DNA from: Myotis daubentonii
Lineage: Eukaryota; Chordata; Mammalia; Chiroptera; Vespertilionidae
Length of the DNA stretch: 64,000 bases
Assembly (NCBI RefSeq): GCF_963259705.1
Contig: NC_081844.1
Coordinates: 43,155,341-43,219,340, forward strand
Direction of reading: 5' to 3'
A program made the translations under genes and the position numbers. Each line of letters starts with the position of its first letter. Position 1 is the first letter of the stretch. The notes beneath the pieces are model-generated. The model searched no databases. It worked only from the letters and a program-made list of their open reading frames with translations, and was not told where the DNA came from. Shown piece by piece: positions 36,376 to 49,700 of this stretch.

Positions 36376-36728
36376 AAAAATATCATTTTCTCTAAAATTC
36401 TTTTGCAATTAAATGGTATCTCTTTCCTAACAAGACAAAATATTACAAAGTAAGTATATTTAAAAATTTAGCTAATTGTCCTTATACTAGTACATAAGGA
36501 CTATTTTCAGGTGCCTCTGGTTATTGGAGTCAAGAAAGAATATTGTCTGATGTGGGTTTAAATTAGAGAAAAATAAAATATGTGATCAGAATATTATCAG
36601 AAATGACCTGTGCAGTGAGAAGAGAAGACTGAAGGTGGGCTGTGCTCATGGCTGTCCTTGTTGCTCTGCTGGGGAGAGTAGATCCGAGGTAATTTACAGC
36701 CTCTCAGCTCACTGTCAAGGGCTTAGGG

Positions 36729-36945
36729 CAGGGGTGGGAAAACTTTTTGACTCGAGGGCCACAATGGGTTCTTAAACTGGACCGGAGGGCCGGAACAAAA
36801 GCATGGATGGAGTGTTTCTGTGAGCTAATATAAATTCAAAGTAAACATCATTACATAAAAGGGTACGGTCTTTTTTTTTTTTTTTAGTTTTATTCATTTC
36901 AAACGGGCCAGATCCGGCCCGCGGGCCGTAGTTTGCCCAGTGCTA
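36729..36945. mobile_element. hAT-type MITE with 8-bp TSD
   Basis: caggggtgggaaaactttttg at the left and ccgtagtttgcccagtg at the right, with perfect gcttaggg duplications at 36721-36728 and 36946-36953. It has no coding capacity. Confidence 0.85.
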
Positions 36946-36953
36946 GCTTAGGG

Positions 36954-37671
36954 AGAAGCTCCCCCTCCAGTACACCTGGCTCATGGTAGATGTGCTGTGA
37001 TGGGTGTTTTCTCACACAGGTAGCAGTGCTGTTGTACCGAGGGGAAAATAATAGTCTTGGGTTTACACTAAAGTATGTGTTGTAAAAAGAAAGCTCAGCC
37101 TAACCATTACTGTAGATACACAGTGAGAACAAAATGGAAGGTTTTGAGAAGTTTGAATGCCACCTCACATTGTGTGTTAATGATCTTTGGGGTCGCTGGG
37201 ACAGATCTAATAAACCATGCTTGTTGCTGAAATAACAATTATAGGAAAAATATAACCCTTTTCCTATTGCAATTGACAGAACTGTCCACAAAGATTGAAC
37301 CTCTCTGGTTTGCCCTGGGATGCTGGATCCCAGAATACTCTTGGCCTTTCGGCTGACCCACACATTGGTCAGTTGTCTAAAACAGATGTTTCTTTCCAAG
37401 GTTGCATATGTGTGGGTAGTGAGAGAGGGTCTTGGACAAATTTGCTCCAACTCATCCTGATAGCATTGTAGACTATTTGTTGTTAAATGCAGCTTTTATC
37501 TTGTAACTTTTGGGGTCAAAGTGCCTCTCTATTTAATGCCTGCATCTGCCTTTAAGGTCTGCTATCACCCAGCACCATCCCAACCGTCCCACCACCAGCT
37601 TTATTTCTTCTTTGTTTCAGATGTACAAAGAGTCATTCTTGTGTCTGAATGTTTGCTTATATTGATTAATG
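36954..37671. other. Non-coding spacer
   Basis: The open frame 37100-37450 on the minus strand has no recognisable domain. No repeats recognised. Confidence 0.4.
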
Positions 37672-37679
37672 TCCTATAG

Positions 37680-38222
37680 CAGTGGTCGGCAAACTCATTA
37701 GTCAACAGAGCCAAATATCAACAGTACAACGATTGAAATTTCTTTTGAGAGCCACATTTTTTAAACTTAAACTATATGGTAGGTACATTGTCATTAACCT
37801 AATTAGGGGACTCCTAAGCTGGCCTTTGCTAAAAACGTCCTCAATCTGATTGAGTACGTTCGCTGAGGTCGACCCCTTCCAACTCTCCCATCCACACTCA
37901 TCTTGTATACTTGTTTCAGATAGATGAGTGTGGATGGGAGAGTTGGAAGGGGTCTACCTCAGGGAACATACCTCAAAACAATGTACCTCCTCCACGCTGC
38001 GTATCCCATGGCCCGCCTGCACTGTGTCTCCCGTTGCCGACCGACCGATACCCCCCACTTCTTCTAATGCCACTTCTTCAAAATAGACTCACCCAGGCCG
38101 AAAACCAACTTCTGTGCATGGGCCACGAAGTTTCAGTCGCACTGTATGTGCTCGCCTGTACATGGTATTCTGTGGAAGAGCCACACTCAAGGGGCCAAAG
38201 AGCCGCGGTTTGCTGACCACTG
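37680..38222. mobile_element. hAT element (non-autonomous) with 8-bp TSD
   Basis: Ends cagtggtcggcaaac and gtttgctgaccactg; perfect duplications tcctatag at 37672-37679 and 38223-38230. An internal ~39-bp-arm palindrome sits at 37,864-37,965. No transposase frame. Confidence 0.93.
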
Positions 38223-38312
38223 TCCTATAGTATTCACTTTTAGTAAAGTCTGCTTTGGTGTATTGTCTTCTGCTTACAAAAATAGATGCTATAAAAATAA
38301 CCTTATAATATA

Positions 38313-38353
38313 CTAGAGGCCTGGTGCACAAAATTCAGGCATGGGGGGATGGC

Positions 38354-38399
<46 letters not shown>

Positions 38400-38480
38400 A
38401 GCCTGGCCTGCACCATTTCACAATATGGGACCCCTCAGGGGATGTCTGACTGCCAGTTAGGGCCCAATCCTGCAGAGATC
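38313..38480 (-). mobile_element. Helitron 3' end fragment
   Basis: ctagaggcctggtgcacaaaattc is the HeliBat 3' end in reverse. It contains (gt)n at 38,357-38,392. The 5' TC end is missing; sequence passes into a reversed hAT fragment. Confidence 0.75.
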
Positions 38481-38523
38481 CCCACGTTTTTAGCAAAGGC
38501 CAGCTTAGGAGTACCCTAATTAA
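38480..38523. mobile_element. Reversed fragment of the hAT family seen at 37,680
   Basis: gtttttagcaaaggccagcttaggag is the reverse complement of 37,815-37,841 in the intact hAT copy, so two family members lie in opposite orientation about 0.7 kb apart. Confidence 0.7.
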
Positions 38524-39033
38524 TGGGCTCACTACTTGAGCCAATTAAGCAGAGACAGGGTTGAATCATATATGAGCATTTATTCCAATACTGCTGGCAG
38601 TATAGGAGAGAAGCAGGTCATTCACAAAAATTTGCTCTGCGCCCCACCATATGCCAGCTGCTTATATTGGGTAGAAAGACAAAAATTACATGGGGAAGTA
38701 AGCAAAAGGGTATGCCAAATGGGCAGTTTACTGGTAATCGGGGCTGGAGATTTGCAAAGGCCTGTGGTTATGCAAAGGGCTGGGGTCTTCAAAGGGCTGG
38801 TTCCTCAGGGTTGTGCAACAAGATTGTTAATCTTTCCATGATAATAGGCAGCTCCCAGATGGGGAGGATGGGCTGCATTTCCAGGTGAGCTCCCAGGTCC
38901 CATGTGCAACTCCCAGCCAGATTAGAATGTGCCTTCTTTAATCCAAACAAAATAATCACGGTAAACAGAGCATGATTAATATTTCTTAAAATTATAGCTG
39001 GTCCCCAACCATGCTCTATTTCTTCCCCTATCA
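38524..39033 (-). mobile_element. Solo LTR of an endogenous retrovirus (inferred)
   Basis: Read on the minus strand it begins TG(ataggggaag) and ends (agtgagcc)CA, about 510 bp, with a TATA-like tataagcagctgg and an AATAAA about 60 bp before the end. No internal viral genes. Family not recognised; the flanking duplication is not clear. Confidence 0.55.
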
Positions 39034-39985
39034 AATATATTCTTATAGCTTGACTTTATTTTATTTTATCTTTTTGGCTTGACTTTATTTGTATAATTTT
39101 CCCACTGACCTCATGTTATTGTTCTGGCCTTGGGGGCTGAGGGTGGTCCCTTGCCTTGTAAAGTCATTTTCTAATAAATTTAAAGTGACAGTTCACAGTC
39201 CTAATAAGAGTGCACAAGAATTCCAATTTCTCCACATTCTCACCAACACTTATTTTCTTTTGAATAGTAGCCATCCTAATGGGCATGAAGTTTTACTTAT
39301 ATATTTCTGCAAGTCATTTGGAATCCCTTTTGGATCTAGGTGGAATAAAAATAATATTTAAAAAAGAATGCTTAATTTGCTTAGTTTTTTTTCGCTTTCT
39401 CTCCTTTTATTCTGCATCCAGCCCTCAAATCCAGCTTTCCCATGCATTCATATCTTCTCCCTTTCCTCTGATTTTTTTATGTTAATATAATTTTGCACTT
39501 AGTTCCAGAATATATATATATCTCCTGTTGTCCCAGGTTTTGTGTGTGTGTGTGTGTGTTTTAAGTAGTAGGGGCTATTGTTTACACTTCATCTCTAATG
39601 ATATTATATCAAGAAACGCTTCCTTTTTTACAGTATAACTGTAACAAATGCTCAACTTTTACTTTACTAACTCTGAGTACTTAGCACCTGTATTTGCAGC
39701 AGCTGATACTTGTTTTATGAGTCCTGCAAGAGTATTCAATCATTCTATTAATTTTTCTTGAGCTCCTCTTATATGGTGTTTTTGATAGGGCAACACCTCT
39801 TGAGATGAATGGTAATGTCCAGCTGAGTTGAGGCCCATTTCTGTGGCAACTTGAGGGAAGGGACAGGTAGGATAGGTTTTGGTATGAGCCTGATATTTAG
39901 GGACTACTTCTTCCAAGTAGGGCATGCATTCCCCAGCCAAAGACAAACACTGGGTGAAAGGCAGACACTGGAACTCCGAATAGTG
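39034..39985. other. Spacer with a possible old L1 piece
   Basis: aattccaatttctccacattctcacc ... agtagccatcctaatggg at 39,210-39,285 resembles antisense L1 ORF2. A (gt)n lies at about 39,540-39,560. No gene. Confidence 0.45.
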
Positions 39986-39986
39986 T

Positions 39987-40078
39987 ACAGTTGACCCTTG
40001 AACAACGCTGGGGTTAAGGGCACCTGCAGCCATCACCCCAATCGAAGATTCACTTATAACTGCCTATATTCTGGGTTC
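39987..40078 (+). mobile_element. Tigger-like DNA transposon end
   Basis: cagttgacccttgaacaacgctggggtt is the common Tigger/MER terminal sequence; only about 90 bp is left. Confidence 0.6.
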
Positions 40079-40298
40079 TATGGTGATCAACTTGTATCGT
40101 TTTAATGGGGACTGTCCTGATTTTAAAACATAAAGTCCAGCGTCGTAACAACCCAATTACTTCCAGGCAAACTGGAGTGGTTGGAAATCAGAGCTCTAAT
40201 ATTGACCACAGCCCCGGCCCTCCCCCCACCACGTCCCATGGGGTAAGGAGTACATTTCTCATTTAGCAGCAGGCCTATGCCACCTCCCTTTCTGCATC

Positions 40299-40323
40299 AA
40301 GACTACAAGTCCCAGCATGCAGT
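40299..40323 (+). promoter_or_regulatory. ZNF143/STAF-like binding site upstream of CBR4
   Basis: ACTACAAGTCCCAGCATGC at 40302-40320 matches the known ZNF143 (STAF) motif ACTACAATTCCCAGCATGC with one difference. It lies about 320 bp before the CBR4 ATG and about 240 bp before the TATA box, just outside the CpG-rich block. ZNF143 sites are typical of housekeeping and mitochondrial gene promoters; binding here is inferred from the motif only. Confidence 0.6.
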
Positions 40324-40538
40324 GCATCCCCTTTCTGGCCAGTCCTTGGCCAGCCTGGCTCATTCACTCCAGTGTCTTCTTCGGGCGCGGCGCCTGGGAA
40401 CCCGTGCGCGCAGACGGCGACGCGCTGACGCATTACTCTTAGTGCCTCTTCCCGGCCTCCTGGTTGGCCAGAGTTGGGGCAGGAGGCGGGGAACAGGCTG
40501 CTTTTTCTCGCGGCGGTTAGTTCTCCCAGCGGCGGTCA

Positions 40539-40545
40539 TATAAAA
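40539..40545 (+). promoter_or_regulatory. TATA-like box of CBR4
   Basis: TATAAAA within catataaaagtcgc, 79 bp before the ATG at 40624 when counted from the end of the box. Transcription would be expected to start about 25-30 bp downstream, near 40,570, leaving a 5' UTR of about 55 nt. A TATA box inside a CpG-rich promoter is less common; function is inferred. Confidence 0.5.
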
Positions 40546-40623
40546 GTCGCGAGTCTGGAAGTCTGGAAAGGGGCTGGTACTCCTAGCCCTCTTTCTTCCA
40601 AGTTTCCGACTCCCCGGTCCAAG

Positions 40624-40765
40624 ATGGACAAAGTCTGTGCTGTTTTTGGAGGCTCCCGGGGCATTGGCAGGGCAGTGGCCCAGTTAATGGCCCAGAAGGG
40701 CTACCGACTGGCCATCGTCGCCAGAAATCTGGAAGTGGCCAAAGCCGCCGCCGGTGACCTCGGCG
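40624..40765 (+). CDS. CBR4: CBR4 exon 1 (coding part)
   Basis: Encodes residues 1-47 plus one base of the next codon, including the NADPH-binding glycine loop. The context CAAGATGG is an acceptable Kozak start. The donor is GGCG/GTAGGT. It has no paralogue in the upstream pseudogene copy. Confidence 0.95.
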
Positions 40766-43700
40766 GTAGGTATCCAGGTGGAGTTGTCCAGTTGTGTGGC
40801 TGCGGTCCCAGCTCCTTAAGTCCCCTCGTTTGTAAAGGGAGCGGGTCTGACCTTTAGGGCTCTGGGGTTTAGCAAATGCAGCTGCCCACGTGCAGGAGCA
40901 CCCCTCCCGAGCTGTGCAGAGACCCCCCCCCCCCCCCCCCCCCGTTTCCCGCAAAGCGCCTCCTGCCAGGGGCTGGACGCTTGGGGTCCTTGAGACTTAG
41001 TTGTCTTGTGAGGCCCTATTAATAGGCACCCACCCCCCTAGTGCTGGCCTTGGGAGCTATTTTGTTTTGGCGTCTGGAAGGAGAGCCACACAGCAGCTAA
41101 CTTTGTATGCAGGGCAAGGGGCTCACCCATCAGGGCAAGATCGCAGGTGGCCAGGAGGCAGGGCCGGGCGGGAGGGAGTGGAGGCTGGAAAGGTAGGCGC
41201 TTCAACACCTGGCCCCTCTTGCTGAGGGCTGTTCCTGCCTGTGTGTGGATGCCCCAAACTGTTGCAGCCAGTTTTGAGATGTACCTGCTTTGCTCCATAA
41301 GCACTTAATTCGTTATTAAATTCTTTTGGTGACTTTTACAAGTGGACAATTGAGAATTTGTTCTGCCAGATTCCTTTTAATTACATTGAAACCTCAGCTT
41401 TATTTTCCTCCGGTTTCATAATGGATCAGTTACTTGTTTTCCGAATTTCAGTCTCTTGGTGGTAAGGAGGTATTATGATGCTGCCATTTGTTTAATTGCT
41501 AGGATGGACAGGTGCACCTCGTTCACTACCAGGAATAGAGGCCTGGGGATGCATCTGGTGGCTGGAACCTTTACAATAACATTAGCTCACCCTAATTGGT
41601 TACACTGGTTGGGAGAATAGTAGACTTTCTAAAAGAAAACACGCACACCTAAGTTGTAGACCAGGGAGAGTTTCAGTGAATGCTTCTTGCTCATATTCCT
41701 TGCTATTATGTTACTTTGACAAAGGGGCGAACAAGTGGTGGTCCTTATGGAGTCACGGCAGCCATCATGTTTGCTGGACTAGATGGGAACTGTTGGCTGA
41801 GCTTTTGAGGGTTGTTGTGGGCCCAGCAGCTCTTCAGATGAAAGCCACGAGTGAGAGACAGGATGCTCGGGGCCCCTCATTTCTTTGAGTCATGTTCCAT
41901 GAGTGGCTTACACCCAGAAGTGTGACTTCCCAATGATTTACTGCTTTTAAAGGCTCAAGGGAGTACTTCTAGTGTTAACAGGTAGGCAGGGTCTGCCAGA
42001 AATAAGTAGTTAAAAATACCTACATTTCAGAGTGTTAAAATGCTGTATTATTAAATAGAGAGTGCTCTTTGAAGTATAACTTTTTGTTTTTTAAACATTT
42101 GAAAAAATGAACATTAAAAAAATAACTGTTTCTGAGCAAAAAGTTTTCATGGTTTGTAGTTTAACATTTTTTAAAAAATCTCTCCTAATGGTCAGGCTGG
42201 AATAATAGTAATAGTAGTGGTAGTAGTAGGAGTAATAATAATAAAACATGTACCATAATGTAGAAGAAAAAGAAAAAAGGAACCCTAGAGTTTATGCTCA
42301 GGGCAGGACCAGGAAAAAAACTGGACAAAACCCTAAGAGAATTACACATAAGTTTCAAAAAAGGAATATAAAACCCAGAAGATTGATGGATTGAGTAGGT
42401 GGGGTCAGTGTCAAAGATAAAAGTATTGTTAGGTAAATTTTACAAAGCATTATGAACCCCCAAAAAGTCTTTCCCCTTTTTGTTGATTAAAGACAAGTTT
42501 TAAGGTGTATATTCTGTACTATTACTTTATTTCTCCTTTTTCTCCACTGCCCCCACTCCAGTTTTATTAGATTGAACTTCTTGGGAGCAGGAACCCATGG
42601 CATCATCTTTCATCTCTATGTTCTAGTTTAGCACAGGCCTAGCTCATGGTAGTTGCTTAACAAATGTGTACTAAATAATTTTTAAGTTCCAGTTACAACT
42701 TATAATGAATTCTGATCTTTGCTTTTTAGGTGGTCATTTGGCATTTAGCTGTGATGTTGCCAAAGAGCATGATGTTAAACATACATTTGAAGAGATGGAG
42801 AAAAATTTAGGTCCTGTTAACTTCTTGGTAAATGCAGCTGGAATTAACAGGTTGGTCCCTAATTTAAGTACATTAAAAAAATACATATACATATGTTTTT
42901 ATTGATTTCAGAGAGGAAAGAGAGAGAAACATCAATGATGAGAATCATTGCTTGGCTGCCTCCCGTTCGTCCCCCTTCTGGGTATTGAGCCCACAACCCT
43001 GGACTAGGAGTTGAACTGTGACCTTCTGGTTCATAGGCTGATACTCAACCGCACGGGCTAGGTACTTGTTTTACTTCTAATTGGAATAAAAACGGTATTT
43101 TTTTTGATTAATTAAATCTTTATTGTTCAGATTATTACATTTGTTCCTCTTTTTTCCCCCCATAACTCCCCTCCACCCAGTTCCCACCCCACCCTCCTCC
43201 CTCACTCCCCACCCACTGTCATAAAAACTGTATTTTAAAATTTGGTCTGTAAGTCCCTGCATTTTTTTTTTGAGATAATACAATAAGGGCACAGTTCCAC
43301 CATTTTTAACCTTGTAATCAACATTCATCTCGAGCTATAGAACTTTTCCAGTACTTCAGAAAGCTCTCTGTTTCTTCCCAGTTAATAGCTCCTCATAGGT
43401 AACACTTATTTTGACTTCTGTTATCATATATAAGTTTTGTCAATTCATGAACTTAACATTAATGGGATCACAGCTGGTATTCTTTTTTTTTTTTTAATGG
43501 TGAATTTTGGACAGAATATTTAGAATAATATGTTATTTTATTAAACAAGGAAGGCTTAATATAGTAATTGCTCAGTTAATTCAAGCTGTTTTTGTTACAT
43601 GGCACCACTTTTCACAGTCAGGAATATTTGCAACTCTACCTGCGGGGATAGGAAATTGGCTTCCAAGCAGATCATTTCTGGCTTATCACTTGTTATTTTA

Positions 43701-46700
43701 GTGCCTCTCAAACCAAATTTAAAATGGGACTTTTTAGGTATTCTAGCTTAGATATGAAGCATTTTTTATACTCTACTTTCATTAAAATGTTATATACTTC
43801 ATTGATTTTTAATTTTTAATTTTTAATTGTTGATTTTTAATTTTTGTGCTTTTAATTTTTAGGGATAGCCTTTTAGTACGAACAAAAACTGAAGATATGA
43901 TATCTCAGCTTCATACTAACCTTTTGGGTTCCATGCTGACCTGCAAAGCTGCCATGAAAACTATGATTCAACAACAGAGAGGATCTATTGTTAATATAGG
44001 TGAGTCTTCACCTTTGTGAATTTACAGTTATCTTTTAGTACCCAAAAAATATTTAATTGACTAAATTGGAATGTGTTCATGGGTGAAACTTGGATGAAAT
44101 GTGTCATCTTTTTATCTGTGGAGAAAGGATTTGATTAATTGATGAATGGGTACAACAGGAATCACAAATTCACATCTGTATAGTTGTCAAGTAGGTGTGG
44201 AATGAGTTGACACCACCAGATATTAGAAGAATGACAGCACAAGCCATGTGATAAATGACAAAAGACCCAGCTTTGGTGTCCAGAGGCCATTGGAATGGCA
44301 GGAGCTAGCACTGCTCAGATCTAGTAGAATGTTGCTATGCACAAATGTGGTCCCCGTTTTGCCAGCTGTTTTGATTTTTAAAGAGAAATTGGACATCCTG
44401 ATTTTTATGTGAAACCTAGTTTTTAAAACGTGGAGAAGGAATTGAACATGTTATATACTGGGGACTAAAAATGATGTCTAGAGCAGCTGCCTGGGTCATT
44501 GACAAATCAAGTACAGAGGTTTCAGAGAAAGCTTTTAAGAAAAGAGTAACTTTTTCATTTTTTTTAAAGCCTGGATATAAGTAACCTATTGTCTTCAGTT
44601 CATCTGACTCATGGGGTGAATCAACTGTGTACTATGTGCCTGTAGACCTTAAAAGGCAAAATGATTTGAAATGTTATTTCAGTTTGGTCATTGAAAATAG
44701 TGGCATACCATCTGCCTGTTAATTTTAAGTGATAATACCTTTAAAAGCCACAAAAGGGAAATATTTTCTAATTGAAGTAAATGACCCTATTCTTTTTAAT
44801 ATAGGAAATGTCTTTCCAAGCACAACGTAGGGTTTTTCTTATTTGAAAATGAGAAACGAATATTGTGCTAATAAGCATTAGCATATTTTTGACATTTATC
44901 CTTAAAAATATGAGATTGGTTTTCTTATAAAAGATTATTAAGAGAACCGACCTTTGCTTTCTAACATAGCCAGATAATGATTTAGGTTCTTGAAAGCTCT
45001 GGTATACATCACCCGATAACCAGGGATGTATTTGTTTAACTCCAAAATATCTCCTTTTCAGATGTATTTAAAAAATCCTCGTCACTCCCTTATATGCATG
45101 CAAAACTTTAGCATTGTGCTAGAAGTAAATAAAATTAGAATTTAATTTAAGAGAATTTTATTACAGAAAGGACTACTTTAAACTTCTAGAAAATAGATGG
45201 TATTTCAGAAGTTATTACTTATGACCAGAAGAACAATAGTATGTGGCATGAACCAAAGCTTTTTTTAAAAATATATTTTTATTGATTTCAGAGAGGAAGG
45301 GAGAGGGAGAGAGAGATAGAAACATCGGTGATGAGAGAGAATCATTGATTGGCCGCTTCCTGAACACCCCCAACTGGGGATCTAGCCCTTAACTGGAATC
45401 GAACCCAGGATTCCTCAGTCCACAGGCGGAAGCTCTATCCACTGAGCTAAACTGGCTAGGGCTAAACCAAAGCTTTTATAGTTTCCTTTGGCCTTTTTTC
45501 CATGGCTATATATTTTTTTCTTTTTTGTGTTTTTATGTATTCCTCTCCCCTCCAAATCCACCTTGCTCTGTCGCATCTCCATTTCCTCTGTCTGCTCTCT
45601 TCTCTTTCTGTACTTCACATTCTCATCATTTATTAAGATACAATGTAGATAAGCATTTTAATATTGGACTTGTTGATTATAATATGAAAAGTATTTGGAA
45701 TGTTTTCTAAAATAAAATTACTTCAAATATTTTGTGAGGTTTTTGCTTAATTTCATACCATAAGTACAGGTCACTCACTGGTGTAGAAAATTACTTCCCC
45801 ACTTAAGTCTTGTATGAATTTATTTGCATACAGTTGATATTTGAATTATAAATTATTCTTTCATATTCATATAAATGAGGCCATCTAAGAATCTTTAGTA
45901 GGCAATGCGAGTTATACTACATCACTGAAGGTAACTAATTGCAATTTTATCAAAAGTTTGTAATTGAAGTTTTCTTAGTTAAATGGACAGTAATTCAAAT
46001 TTAGTGAGATTTATCTTCAGATGAACTTTTTTTTAGGTGGGAATGAATGCTTCCTTATGTCTGTGTTATAGAATCATAAAATTAATGAGCCATTATCTGA
46101 CTTTTTCTGGTTTTAATCCTCTTCCTACTGGAAGCTGCTATAAATACTGTAAAATTTTTATTCTGTCTGACTCATTCAGAAATAGAAGTGGGTTTCTTTC
46201 ATCTAATGGGTCAATTCTCAAACCCCACTTGGCATTTGAGGTTTCAAGTAAGCGTCTTTCAAATCCTGTTTCCTCTGTATCTGGAGCAGATTCAGACTCT
46301 TACCACCCAAGTGACAATGGCCAGAATTCCTAATTTTAGCAAAGGACAAAGCAAAATGATTTATCCCTTTTTTTTTCTTAGTATAAATTATCTCCATAGT
46401 TAATAACCCCAGTGAATTGGTTTGAACTTGCCTTTTTTTTTTTCTTTCTAGGAAGTATTATTGGTTTAAAAGGCAATGCTGGTCAGTCTGTGTACAGTGC
46501 TACTAAAGGAGGATTGGTTGGATTTTCACGTGCTCTTGCTAAAGAAGTAGCAAGAAAGAAAATTAGAGTGAATGTGGTTGCTCCAGGTCAGTGAAAACTT
46601 TTTTCTTTTTAGACATAATTTATATTTATGGCTTTATACAATAATTGCAGAGATTGTAAGTACATCAGCATCATTAGGCACTTCTCATCATATTGGTGCA

Positions 46701-49700
46701 GGAGCGTGGAATCTGCATTGCCACTAGACACTTGAGTAGTGACATGCAGGAGGACCCTCCTGCGTCCTGACAGGCCACACTGCCAGGCTGTGCACCAGGC
46801 TCAAGGAGGACAACAGGAATGCCCGATTGTTTTGTTGGCATAAACCACGCTGCATTTTTTTTTTTTTTTTACTGAAAACTTACTCCCAAATTAAAATTAC
46901 AAGATAAACGTCTCCTTTAAAAATCAGTTATAAATTAAGAATGTAACAATTTCAGGTGTGTGTGTGGGGAACACAATACATCTTTATATTTAAAATATCA
47001 GAATAGCTCTGTACAACAATATGCTTTTAATGACAGTACAATCCAGAGGAAATAACGCTGCATAGGTGATATTGTTTGCACATTTCACAAAACAGCCATG
47101 TATACTGACTGATCTAATTACTCCAGAAAGTCAGTATTTGTACAGATAAAGAGTTGCTAGAGGTCATACAATGATCTTTCCCAAATAGACAAGATCCCTT
47201 TCACTGGACTTCATTTTACCTCAGAGAGCTACCCAAGATTCCTGTTAGAAATTCAACACAAAGGAAAATTAGGAGGAAAAAAAGAGATTTACACAAACTC
47301 AGGAGGAAGAAAGATCTTTTTTTAAAGTCACTCTATGAAGTAATAAGATTTTAAAGTGATTTTGGCAGCAGTTGCCTGTTGAATGACCGAGTGGAAGCTC
47401 ATTGTGTAATGTCATGGGGAGGGAGGTGGTAGTGCATCGTAACAGAAATGAGAACACTTGGACTCTGGCACCAACAAGTTCTGTTCCATGTGCAGGAGGA
47501 ACTGAGATTTGTGGCCAACAGTGAAGATGGATAGAGAGGTGGCTGTTTACTGAATTTTCAAAATAGTAGAAGTCACAGTGGGAAACTTGCAATAGAGCTG
47601 CCTTCCTTTAGGGAACCCATCAGGAACACTTGTGTTCTTGTTAATCATGAAGGAAAACCCAAGCCAATAGAGAGGCAATTCACCTGTAAGACAGAGCAAG
47701 TGTGAAATCAGAGCCCCTTTAAGAAGTCAAGAGGACTTTTTGTGCACCTGCTCCTTTTATATGCTGACTTTGGGTATCCCACATTACTTAAAAATATTGT
47801 TGGGGTAAATGGAACACAAAGCCAATGAACTTGGTCTGTTACTAATTGGTAATTGGAAAGTATTAAAACATAATGACCAGGGTTATAGTTTAGTTTGCTA
47901 TAGGCCAAAGAAACTCTATTATTATTTTTTATTTATAGAGAAGGGAGCCATTAATTGGCCTATTATTGGTACTCATAGATTGATATCTGGGTAGAATAAT
48001 TATAAAATGATTGTGAAAAGAATCAAATAATGAACTGGTGACTAGAAAAAATTCCTTGTACCTTATATTATCTTTAAAATCTTTACTTTTAAATTTTAAT
48101 TATGGGAAAATGTGAGGTGGAAAGGACCTTGTAGCTCATTTATTCCAGTCATTTTTACTGGTCAGAAGACTGGGACCTAGGAGAGAGTGATTAGCTGAAG
48201 GTTTATGTCAGGACTGTTACTAAAAGCTTTATCTTTTCATTCCCAGCTAAGGTAAGCTTAAAAGTAATGGCCCCTTAGATTTCCTTTGTATCATTAGAAG
48301 TTTCTTAGGTCTTTTTTTGACCTTTTGCTAATGTGGTCTGGTAAACCATCTGGAATTACTCAATTTTGTAACTTTTACCTTTATATAACTTCCCTTTTGC
48401 CAAGTTACTAGTTGATAAAATTGCCTGGGGTAGTTAAGAGGATAATAAAAATGTGATAAAACTTGAATCTACCAGTATCACTCATTAGATGGTGTGATAG
48501 AAATTTTGGTTAGGTATTTACTTGACTTTTGAAGTAAATGAGTGTTTTCATGTACCTCTGTCAGTTAGCCATGGAATTTTGTGCTAGCTTACTGTAGGTA
48601 TTTAAGAATTGATTACCTGTGTTAAGAAAAGACATTTGTTTCATTTATTGGTTGTTTGTAAGAAAGAATAAGTGGAAGTAGTGGCTTCAGTTTGGACACT
48701 AGAGTTGGTGTTTTTATTTGGCACTGATGTTGAACCAACAGAGATCAGGGAATGGTCAAATGTCCTGATAGTCCTTTTGCTGTAGAATGTCCCTGCATCC
48801 CAATGCATTGTTTCATCACAGATACTGGATAAATTCAAGCATTCCAAATCCATGAACATTCGATAGACTGTGGTTTAGATACAGTACATCCATTAAAAAA
48901 AAAAAAAAGGATAATCCAAAAGCTGCCCTGCCATCTTGGCACTGCTTTGTGTTTGTGTATGCTTTGTACAGCCTGATTGATTTTAGTGTTAGCCTCGTTC
49001 CTGTGGAGAATAGATCATTTGTGGTTTAGAACTGCATGTGTTTCCTTCCTTCTCTTTTGGAGATTGCAGTGGTGTGGGTAATGAAGAGTTAATTCTACTT
49101 CATCGTGATTTAAGAGCTGATAGTTTAAGGGCAATGTAAGTGTTCTTAATGCATAATAAATCATTCAGCAGGCTTACGTATGGGAGTGTCTCCTATATGC
49201 AAGGGCTGTGTTAGGTTCCAAAATTACAAAAATGAATAAGATACTCTGTCACAAAGAGCTAAGTACAGTGGGAAAGACAGACATATAAACAAATAACTAC
49301 AGTGGCATGTGATGCATATAAAGATACATGTATGATGCTATGGAAACGCTGAAGAATGAATGCTTAATTTTGTTCGTGTGAATTAGTTGTCAAGGCAACA
49401 GGCGAAATAGTGGGAATGCAGTTTGTATACAAAGGGAAGTTTTATGAGTGTTATGGAAGTGCACTTGTATGTATAACCGTTTCTAAAGATCTTTCCAGTG
49501 CAATTTATACTGCACAAAAAAACCTGTTTCTAAAATTGAGGCTGTTCAATAATGGCTATATATCTTTAGTAGGTTTCATAGTATGAATATGCTTCACTGG
49601 TCAGAAGCAAAGTATAAGTTGAACTAGTACAATTAAATTGATTCCACCATAAATTGATTCTATGGATTATTTCTCAACTTTATTTTTAATAGTAATTTTT

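Larger units (their letters stand above)
40380..40800 (+). promoter_or_regulatory. CpG-rich CBR4 promoter and exon 1 region
   Basis: Dense CG dinucleotides (gggcgcggcgcc, gtgcgcgcag, acggcgacgcgc, tcgcggcgg) in a window otherwise poor in CpG. The block contains the TATA-like box, the likely start site and exon 1, as expected for a broadly expressed metabolic gene. Confidence 0.75.
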
